A DNA stretch of 41,038 nt from Candidatus Cryptobacteroides fimicaballi. GTDB taxonomy: Bacteria; Bacteroidota; Bacteroidia; Bacteroidales; UBA932. The notes under the pieces were generated by a model, which was given only the letters and a program-made list of their open reading frames with translations, did no database searches and was not told where the DNA came from. Of this stretch, positions 1 through 6,811 are shown piece by piece. The position numbers and the translations under genes are program-made. Position 1 is the stretch's first letter, and each line of letters opens with the position of its first letter. The stretch is taken from NCBI GenBank assembly GCA_018065485.1, contig JAGHTF010000011.1, forward strand, positions 1 to 41,038, in the 5' to 3' direction.

Positions 1-67
1 GGGTTTTCTTGAATTCAATAAAATGATCCTCGAAAACCTGGATAGTCCGTATGTATTCCTTTTTCAT
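1..67 (-). CDS. N-terminus of a RelE/HigB-like (Gp49-type) toxin, truncated by window edge
   Basis: Reverse complement reads ATGAAAAAGGAATAC... = MKKEYIRTIQVFEDHFIEFKKT..., resembling the N-terminus of Bacteroidetes RelE/HigB toxins. A good Bacteroidetes promoter lies immediately upstream. Only 22 codons are visible. Confidence 0.4.
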   Translation of the reverse strand, partial: MKKEYIRTIQVFEDHFIEFKKT

Positions 68-72
68 TGTTG

Positions 73-103
73 CAAAGTTAACGAATTAGTGAACATTTCC
101 AAA
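73..103 (-). promoter_or_regulatory. Bacteroidetes-type promoter (TTTG-N19-TAACTTTG) for the truncated minus-strand gene
   Basis: Plus strand caaagtta at 73-80 is TAACTTTG on the minus strand. Plus strand caaa at 100-103 is TTTG on the minus strand, with exactly 19 nt between the boxes. Confidence 0.6.
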
Positions 104-168
104 ATTTTAATCAACTTTTCTTCAAGGAAAAAGTACATCGGTAGAGGAATGACGTGCGTACGTTGTGA

Positions 169-190
169 TTCATCCGTTTGTGCGGATGAA
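169..190. other. Perfect 8-bp stem hairpin TTCATCCG-TTTGTG-CGGATGAA
   Basis: Seen directly in the intergenic region between the two divergent TA operons. Confidence 0.5.
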
Positions 191-289
191 CGTTTGCGCA
201 ATACGCGAGTCAAAGACTCTCATATTATCATTATATTTGCAGAGCTTCCTTCTCTTTGCAGATGGGGCATTACTACAAATTGTTCGAAA

Positions 290-307
290 GTTTAGTTGCA
301 ACTTAAC
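290..307. promoter_or_regulatory. Near-perfect palindrome GTTTAGTTGCAACTTAAC, putative operator of the TAC operon
   Basis: Inverted repeat with a perfect 10-bp core (AGTTGCAACT), ending 6 nt before the toxin ATG at 314. Confidence 0.45.
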
Positions 308-313
308 TATTTT

Positions 314-736
314 ATGTCTAAATTCGCACTCCAGAGTATAGAGGCCGTTCAAGGTAAACAGACTTTCGAGAAGCTCTTAGTCAATGGAGTTGCCCCGTTT
401 GACACTTTTGAACAAGAGCTGGAAGGACAGGATAAAAGGAGTCTTGAAAAGATATATTTTTATATGAATGAGGTGGCAAACAACAGAACGCTACCCAGCA
501 CTAAATTCAAAGACGTCACCCCGGAAAAAGAAAAGATTAAAGAATACGAATTTAAGGATGGTGATTTAAGGGTTTACTGCATTTCCAAATTTAAAGGAAA
601 AATAATCATTATGGGAGGGTATAAGAACAGACAGAAGAAAGATTATCGTACCTTCCGTTCGCTGAAAGAACAATATTTAAGTCAAGAAAACAATAATACA
701 ACAAACCATGAAACGAGCAGAACTCCTAAAAAGTGA
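314..736 (+). CDS. RelE/HigB-like toxin of a toxin-antitoxin-chaperone operon
   Basis: The ORF track starts at a TTG (296); ATG at 314 (MSKFALQSIEA...) is preferred. The C-terminal half EYEFKDGDLRVYCISKFKGKIIIMGGYKNRQKKDYRTF resembles HigB/Gp49-type toxins. It is followed by an overlapping HTH gene. Confidence 0.7.
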   Translation: MSKFALQSIEAVQGKQTFEKLLVNGVAPFDTFEQELEGQDKRSLEKIYFYMNEVANNRTLPSTKFKDVTPEKEKIKEYEFKDGDLRVYCISKFKGKIIIMGGYKNRQKKDYRTFRSLKEQYLSQENNNTTNHETSRTPKK

Positions 737-1085
737 AGGCTATTGGATAGCTAAACTTCAGACTGATCTCTATAGAGAGCTTGTTTCTTTTATGGAGAGA
801 ACCCATAAAAACAGCACCCAACTTGCTCAATATCTCGGATGTAGCAAGGGGTATGTTTCACAACTTCTTAATGGTAATTTTGACCATAAACTAAGCAAAC
901 TCGTAGAACTCTCTCTTGCGATAGGAAAAGTTCCAATCCTTGAGTATAAAGATGTTTCAGATTATGTGTTAGAGAATGACACAACTTATTCTTCTATATT
1001 AACAGCCTCTGCTCCATCTTCCAAATCACCTATGCCTGTCAGTTATTACACAATGCATAGCCCTTCATATCGTATTGCAGCATGA
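708..1085 (+). CDS. HigA-like XRE/HTH antitoxin with C-terminal extension
   Basis: HTH_3-like segment NSTQLAQYLGCSKGYVSQLLNGNFDHKLSKLVELSLAIG. Overlaps the toxin 3' end by 29 nt. Has a Ser/Pro-rich, aromatic C-terminal tail. Confidence 0.8.
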   Translation: MKRAELLKSEGYWIAKLQTDLYRELVSFMERTHKNSTQLAQYLGCSKGYVSQLLNGNFDHKLSKLVELSLAIGKVPILEYKDVSDYVLENDTTYSSILTASAPSSKSPMPVSYYTMHSPSYRIAA

Positions 1086-1522
1086 TCCAGTCTATTCCAT
1101 ATTGCATATCGCGAATCGAGACCGTTCAATTTGCTCTTTTCCCTGACAATTTTCAAAATGGACAGGCAGTTAGAGTTAATACAAATTGCGGGTATAATGT
1201 TCGCTCTGATGTTCAGCAAGTCAGAAATATAGTAACTGTTAATTACCTGCAAGAGGATAAACTTCTTATGGTTGCTGAACTTGCCTGTTATTACGATATT
1301 GCTCCAGAAGGCGTTGAGTCCATAAAAGCAGAAGGAAAGATACCTGTAGATTTTCTTAGATATATGGGGGCAATTTCAGTGGGTACAATCCGAGGCCTTA
1401 TACATGCAAAAACCGAAGGAACCGTTCTTAATCCTGTTGTTTTACCTCCGGTGAACCTTGAGGAGGCGATACAGAATGATATGTCCCTTTCTATTTTGCA
1501 GGAACTACAATCTTCTGAATAA
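1082..1522 (+). CDS. SecB-like chaperone of the TAC operon
   Basis: ATGA overlap with the antitoxin stop. The C-terminal half (LACYYDIAPEG...IPVDFLRYMGAISVGTIRGLIHAKTEGTVLNPVVLPPVNLEEAI) follows the SecB pattern (CEVQQGGIF...[41 protein letters not shown]). Confidence 0.75.
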   Translation: MIQSIPYCISRIETVQFALFPDNFQNGQAVRVNTNCGYNVRSDVQQVRNIVTVNYLQEDKLLMVAELACYYDIAPEGVESIKAEGKIPVDFLRYMGAISVGTIRGLIHAKTEGTVLNPVVLPPVNLEEAIQNDMSLSILQELQSSE

Positions 1523-4500
1523 GTCCCTGTGCTCCGTCGGCAGAGTAGATTACAAGAGCATCGCCCTCCTGCTCAAGCAGAATGCAGGTTGAGGGTTTTG
1601 TCATATATAGACCCTCAAGACCTTCACCAAGGATATTGACAGATGTGATAGGAGCCATTGAGGTTGCATCAAATATCGTAAGCACTGAAGGCATCGCCCT
1701 CTCTGGGAAAAAAGCCATATTGTTGATGGCAACAATAGGTTTGCTCCCCAAAAGACCGGGCTTGATGCAGGTTACTCCATTTGCCCAATCTCCGATTGTT
1801 GCAAGAGTTGTCGATGTCCCTCCTACTATATGTCGAAGGGTGTAGGTTCCGTCATAACCGTCATAGAGGAATCCGTCGGCCGCGCTTGTTCCGAGAGGAA
1901 CAAATGCCACATTGTTGGGAGCCCAGATTACACCATCAGTTGGAATCTCAACATATTTAGTCTCGCTGGCCTGACCGTCCTTGATTTCCCAATATGCTCC
2001 GTTTGCGGGAATTCTACCATCCACCTGTCCTGTAAAGAATGCGGTAACAATACCGTCCTTCAGGACATTTCCCCTTGCAGAGAAGTGACCGAGTCCATAT
2101 CCGGAATAATCGAAATATGCGTGAATGAGCGTAGCGGGCTCAACTTCCTGATCAACAGGTGTGTCTCCGGGAATTACATATACATCGAATGCCTGCTCGT
2201 ATGCAGTGGGAGTTACCATAATGAAGTTGCCGGCATCGTCATTCAGAACTTCGGAATATGTGATTGTACCGTCTCCAAGTACAGGTCCTACGAATTGTAC
2301 GGCTCCGCTTTCGGGATCAAACATTGCAAGATTTGCTCCGTCATAAAGCACATACTGGCCAGCACCCTTGGCTATTGAGAGCTGAGTACCGGATTTGAAC
2401 TGTTCGGGCAGAGTTGTCTCCCAGCTGATGCTGGTAAGACCTTCCTGATGGAAGTAAACCCTCTCTACGTGATCCATATATTCACCGGTAGGCTCGCCGG
2501 CATCATTAAGAACCTCATCCTGAATTGCAGGAACGGTGAACTTGATATATGACGTACGAGCATCATAGCCTTCGTTGGCATCGATGACAACCTTCACAAT
2601 CTTGCCGTCAGATGCAAGAGTTACATGCTGATAAGGGTAGGGACCGTCGGAATAATCCTTTATCGTCCATTCTACATTTGACTTTACTATAAATTGAAAC
2701 TCTCCACCTCCAGCATCCACAGAATAGTTACTTTGACCGTCAATAACAAAATATGGTTCATTTTCCTTCACCGTGACGCTGCAGGTGGCGGTGTAGCCGC
2801 CGTCGGTTGTTGTGACCGTGATGGTGGCAGAGCCGGCCTTCACGGCTGTCACTTTGCCGCTTTGGTCAACCGTAGCAACACCCGTGTTGCTGCTGGACCA
2901 ACTTACACTCTTGTCCGGAGCGTTGGATGGAGTTACCGTTGCATTGAGAGTTGATATCGCATCGACTTCCAAACTGAGACTTGTCTTGCTAAGGCTTACC
3001 CCAGCCACGCTTACCCTGTCGCCATAGACGGGACGGGCAGATCGCCCGCTGTCCCGACAGCTGTAGCCCCAGTAGACATTACCCGAACTGAAGCCCGCGT
3101 CGAACGCGTAGTTCGGGGTGACCGTATTGAGCGACGAAGACCAGTAGATGCCGCTTGAACCGACAGAGTTCAGGAAGTCGCTGCCGCGATAACCCGCCGC
3201 GGGCAAGAATATGGACTTGCTGGTGTAACCTGATTTCTTACTCGTGACTTTGTATCCGTTCACTCCGTTCTGTGTCGTCCACGTCCAGGTGCAGTTCTCC
3301 CTCAACTCTGTCCATTCGGCTTCCGTCGGCATTCTCCATTTGCCTCCCAATTTGACGTGGGCAACGTCATCACTAGGATCAAGAACCGTCTTGTTGTCGG
3401 GATTGCCACTACCGGACCAATAGGATGATTTATTTGAAGGAATGTATTTGGTCCAACCTGTATCTTCATTCGAACCTGTATGGTAGGGACAATTGTTCCA
3501 ATTAAGATTTATGCTTGTGCTTGTAACATCCTCTAACCCTGCCCACTGGTAATAACCGCCATATTCCTCCGGCTTGGAAGCACCTATATTGAAAGATGCC
3601 CACTTTACACTCAATCCAAGATCAACAGCCTCGGGGACAACAGGGCCAGCAGACTTCACCGTGACACTGCAGGTTGCCTTATAGCCGCCGTCCATTGTCG
3701 TGACCGTGATGGTAGCGCTGCCCTCTTTCACCGCAGTCACTTTACCTTCCTGGTCAATCGTAGCAATCGATTCGTTGTCGCTGGACCAAGTTATTTTTTT
3801 GCTGGTGGCATCATCCGGATAGAAAATGGCTGTCAATGATTCCGTTTCCCCCTTTCCCAGTATCAAAGAGGTCTTGTCTATGGAAAGTCCGGTGATAGGG
3901 ACCAATGTACCAAGATCGAGTATGGTGTTGGCCTTGATGGTAAGCGATACGCTCCTGCTGATAACTCCAATGAGCTGATTGGAAGTACCATAAAGAGAAA
4001 CTGCAAAACCTTTTGAAAGGGTTACGGGGAGGGTTGAGATGTAGAATGTTCCCGGACCGGAAACAGACACCGATATTTCACTGCCTCCTCCGTCTACGAA
4101 CGATGCTATAGGGCTGGAGTTTTTAGTAGAAACCGATATTCTTCCACCCCCGTGAATTTTCTCCCCATTATTTGCACTGATAACAACTTTTCTGACATTT
4201 GTCTTATTTATGGAAAATTTGATAAGGCTGGTGACATTTCGAAACTGAAGCGTTCCCGAAGTTATTTTTTCGGTCTTGGCAACAGAGATATGAGCATCCT
4301 CGAAAGCTCCTGTCTGCTCTGCACAAATTGCATCTGAAAGAATAAAACCCGATGCTGAATTATCGGAGGCCGTACCGCCTCCATAGACTGCAACAAGATA
4401 CTCATCATCTATTCCAACCTCCGCCTTGATTTTCTCGGTATGCCCGGAAGCGGCAACAGTATGGGTTCCGATTCTGCCATTGTCACTGGACCAATATTGA

Positions 4501-4697
4501 ATAATGTCTCCTTTGGTCCAATCAACCTTACCGGAGCCCTTGTCCTCTGTCTTAGTTCCGCCGGATATGGTCGCGCTATACTGACGGAAAATCATTCCAT
4601 CAACCGGAGACGGCAATTCCTTGACACATCCCAAGAAAAGGAATACGGAAAGAATTGCAAATACTATAGATGCTTTATTTTTTTTCATTTTTACCAC
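1491..4697 (-). CDS. Large surface lipoprotein with Big_2 repeats, FISUMP-type domain, BACON-like segment and C-terminal propeller-like region
   Basis: Lipobox-like FLFLGCVKE. Two Big_2 modules (SLDKTSLILGKGET..., SLSKTSLSLEVDA...). VDLGLSVKWASFNIGA...WRMPTEAEWTEL...YWSSS...GRSARPVYG is typical of the Fibrobacter succinogenes major paralogous domain. Confidence 0.85.
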   Translation of the reverse strand: MVKMKKNKASIVFAILSVFLFLGCVKELPSPVDGMIFRQYSATISGGTKTEDKGSGKVDWTKGDIIQYWSSDNGRIGTHTVAASGHTEKIKAEVGIDDEYLVAVYGGGTASDNSASGFILSDAICAEQTGAFEDAHISVAKTEKITSGTLQFRNVTSLIKFSINKTNVRKVVISANNGEKIHGGGRISVSTKNSSPIASFVDGGGSEISVSVSGPGTFYISTLPVTLSKGFAVSLYGTSNQLIGVISRSVSLTIKANTILDLGTLVPITGLSIDKTSLILGKGETESLTAIFYPDDATSKKITWSSDNESIATIDQEGKVTAVKEGSATITVTTMDGGYKATCSVTVKSAGPVVPEAVDLGLSVKWASFNIGASKPEEYGGYYQWAGLEDVTSTSINLNWNNCPYHTGSNEDTGWTKYIPSNKSSYWSGSGNPDNKTVLDPSDDVAHVKLGGKWRMPTEAEWTELRENCTWTWTTQNGVNGYKVTSKKSGYTSKSIFLPAAGYRGSDFLNSVGSSGIYWSSSLNTVTPNYAFDAGFSSGNVYWGYSCRDSGRSARPVYGDRVSVAGVSLSKTSLSLEVDAISTLNATVTPSNAPDKSVSWSSSNTGVATVDQSGKVTAVKAGSATITVTTTDGGYTATCSVTVKENEPYFVIDGQSNYSVDAGGGEFQFIVKSNVEWTIKDYSDGPYPYQHVTLASDGKIVKVVIDANEGYDARTSYIKFTVPAIQDEVLNDAGEPTGEYMDHVERVYFHQEGLTSISWETTLPEQFKSGTQLSIAKGAGQYVLYDGANLAMFDPESGAVQFVGPVLGDGTITYSEVLNDDAGNFIMVTPTAYEQAFDVYVIPGDTPVDQEVEPATLIHAYFDYSGYGLGHFSARGNVLKDGIVTAFFTGQVDGRIPANGAYWEIKDGQASETKYVEIPTDGVIWAPNNVAFVPLGTSAADGFLYDGYDGTYTLRHIVGGTSTTLATIGDWANGVTCIKPGLLGSKPIVAINNMAFFPERAMPSVLTIFDATSMAPITSVNILGEGLEGLYMTKPSTCILLEQEGDALVIYSADGAQGLIQKIVVPAK
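2768..2915. repeat. Big_2 module DNA repeat copy A
   Basis: Direct repeat with 4756-4903: about 10 mismatches over 148 nt by eye, including a 68-nt identical run. Confidence 0.85.
3656..3800. repeat. Diverged third copy of the Big_2 module
   Basis: Same module (tcaccgtgacactgcaggtt...ggaccaagttatt), aligned to copies A and C but visibly more diverged. Confidence 0.6.
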
Positions 4698-5986
4698 TCG
4701 ATTACTTCTTCGTCATAATCTTCATTCCCACCATCTTCATCCTCAACTCTCTTCTTCACCGTTACGTTGCAGGTGGCGGTGTAGCCGCCGTCAGTTGTTG
4801 TGACCGTGATGGTGGCAGAGCCGGCCTTCACGGCTGTCACTTTGCCGCTTTGGTCAACCGTTGCGACGCTCGTGTTGCTACTGGACCAGTTTACACTCTT
4901 GTCGGTGGCATCGGAAGGCTTGACCGATGCGGATAGAGTATAATTATCCCCTTCGGTTATGGTTATTGAAGTCTTATTTAACTCGACACCAGACACATAA
5001 ATAGGCAATGTTGTGAATGTTATCTCCTCTCCATAACCGATACCCACTTTATTCTTGGCGTAAGCTCGTACATAATAAGTGGTTACGGGTTTCAATCCGG
5101 AAAGAGTACAAGAGAAAGGTTCAGAGCCTGACCCTGCAGACTTCGAATAAGTTTTCTCAACATCGGGGTTGTGAGAAGTACCCCAAACTACACCCTTACC
5201 TGTAATTTCAGAGCCTTTTGAAATTATATCATATCCTCCGCATACAGCGCTTGAAGACTCGATTTGAGTTGGAGAAGATGTTTTGATTTCAGGAGCGGAA
5301 ATTACTACAAATGAGCAAGCCTGGCTATACACCACATTTTCCCCTTCCCTGGCATACGAACACACAAAATATTCCTGTCCTACCTTCAATCCGGTTATTG
5401 TTACAGTATGAGTGCCCGTGGAACTGCCTGCAGAAATATGATCGTGTTCTATGGACAGACTGCTCTTGTCTGTGCCATAGCACACTCCGCATTCGCTCAA
5501 GGAAACACCCCACACAGCAGTTACGCTGAACTCCACAACAGCCTCGTCACCTATGCCAGACTTGAAGTCAGGAACCGTGGCGCTTACATAAGTAGAAAAA
5601 GGCTTGACCGTATATGATGTCACAGATGACGTTATTTCTATACGGCCATTCGACGCGTATGCCTTGCAATACCATTTGCCGTCGTAGTTATTGAGCATCC
5701 TTGCATACGTGAACTTCCCAGTCTTGTCTATGCCTGTTGCCTTCACCTTCTCACTGGTCGCGAACGTCTCATCCAGCGACAGGTAAAATCCGCAGTCTTC
5801 CTTTGTAATACCTCCGGAAAGACTCGCTCCAAACGTAACTTCCAGGCTTTCTTTCGACCCGGTGGTTTCCATTATCGTCAAAGTCGGCGCCTTGATATCC
5901 TCTCCGTATGGGTCGGGACCCATATTCACACAGGATGCCAGTGCCACAGCAAAAAGAACATTCACAACAAACAATCTGCTTCTCAT
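4691..5986 (-). CDS. Surface lipoprotein with fibronectin type III-like domains and C-terminal Big_2 domain
   Basis: Signal/lipobox MRSRLFVVNVLFAVALASC. Fn3-like repeats (GLKVGQEYFVCSYARE, GLKPVTTYYVRAYAKN). C-terminal Big_2 (VELNKTSITITEGDN...ATCNVTVKK). Confidence 0.8.
   Translation of the reverse strand: MRSRLFVVNVLFAVALASCVNMGPDPYGEDIKAPTLTIMETTGSKESLEVTFGASLSGGITKEDCGFYLSLDETFATSEKVKATGIDKTGKFTYARMLNNYDGKWYCKAYASNGRIEITSSVTSYTVKPFSTYVSATVPDFKSGIGDEAVVEFSVTAVWGVSLSECGVCYGTDKSSLSIEHDHISAGSSTGTHTVTITGLKVGQEYFVCSYAREGENVVYSQACSFVVISAPEIKTSSPTQIESSSAVCGGYDIISKGSEITGKGVVWGTSHNPDVEKTYSKSAGSGSEPFSCTLSGLKPVTTYYVRAYAKNKVGIGYGEEITFTTLPIYVSGVELNKTSITITEGDNYTLSASVKPSDATDKSVNWSSSNTSVATVDQSGKVTAVKAGSATITVTTTDGGYTATCNVTVKKRVEDEDGGNEDYDEEVIEW
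4756..4903. repeat. Big_2 module DNA repeat copy C
   Basis: Near-identical to 2768-2915, same orientation, located in the neighbouring lipoprotein gene. Confidence 0.85.
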
Positions 5987-5998
5987 ACTGCCATTCCT

Positions 5999-6811
5999 TT
6001 AAAACATTATTCCCACACCTACTTCTGCCTCGGTATATTTTAACATCGTATTGCTTACACCGGCGCTCACCGCTACCTTGCCGAATTTCAGAACAACTCC
6101 CGCATCAAACGACAGACCCTTTGTTGAGCGATCGGTCACAATCGCCCATTCCCCGCCTATGTCTTTCAGGTACAAGCTACGGTTCCCATATCCCAGCCCC
6201 AGATAAGGATAGAGCCATCTGGCGGCACGTACCATAGTTCCCGCCGTAATGTTCAGGCGTGACGTCTGACTCTCTCCCGTTCCCCAAAACCGGCCTTCGC
6301 TCGTAGAATATTCGTATGCCGCTGACGGAAACCGGAAGTCGGAACGGAACTTGGCATACCAACCCCACTTGTTTACCATACCAACCATCGCTCCGTATGT
6401 GACAGACGGTGCCACAGACACCTGGCCGGTAACCAGTATATTCCTTTCTACGACATCCTTCCTCTTCACTTCGACTTTGAAGGAAAGCTGTTTCCCGTCC
6501 AGCTTTTCCATATCCTGTGAAAAATCGTACTGGATTGTCTTTGTACCGGAGACCTTCACCTTCCCAAAGTCTCCACTGAGATGCTTCTTTTCCACTGCAC
6601 AGAAAGTCTGCCCTGCATCGGTGCTGAGCATAAATGCAATGTCGCAAGAGCGCAGGTCACTTCCCAAAGATATGTCGTAGGTCACAACGAAGGTTGTTTT
6701 CTCGCGGGACACCTGCACATTCGACAGCGTTACCTCGTCGTCCGGATTGTTTGCCGCAAATAAGGGCATCGCGGCAAGAGCTATGGTGAACAATAATAGT
6801 ATCTTCTTCAT
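5999..6811 (-). CDS. Exported outer-membrane beta-barrel protein
   Basis: Signal peptide MKKILLLFTIALAAMPLFA. Alternating beta-strand pattern with terminal aromatic residue (...AEVGVGIMF). Confidence 0.6.
   Translation of the reverse strand: MKKILLLFTIALAAMPLFAANNPDDEVTLSNVQVSREKTTFVVTYDISLGSDLRSCDIAFMLSTDAGQTFCAVEKKHLSGDFGKVKVSGTKTIQYDFSQDMEKLDGKQLSFKVEVKRKDVVERNILVTGQVSVAPSVTYGAMVGMVNKWGWYAKFRSDFRFPSAAYEYSTSEGRFWGTGESQTSRLNITAGTMVRAARWLYPYLGLGYGNRSLYLKDIGGEWAIVTDRSTKGLSFDAGVVLKFGKVAVSAGVSNTMLKYTEAEVGVGIMF

Noticed and set aside
23-352. Small ORFs 23-295 (+) and 170-352 (-)
   Set aside because: They cover the TA intergenic region with its promoter, hairpin and palindrome, and show no protein-family resemblance.
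1491-5986. Diversity-generating retroelement locus
   Set aside because: The FISUMP fold is suggestive, but no reverse transcriptase, accessory gene or template repeat is visible in the window; kept only as a low-interest lead.
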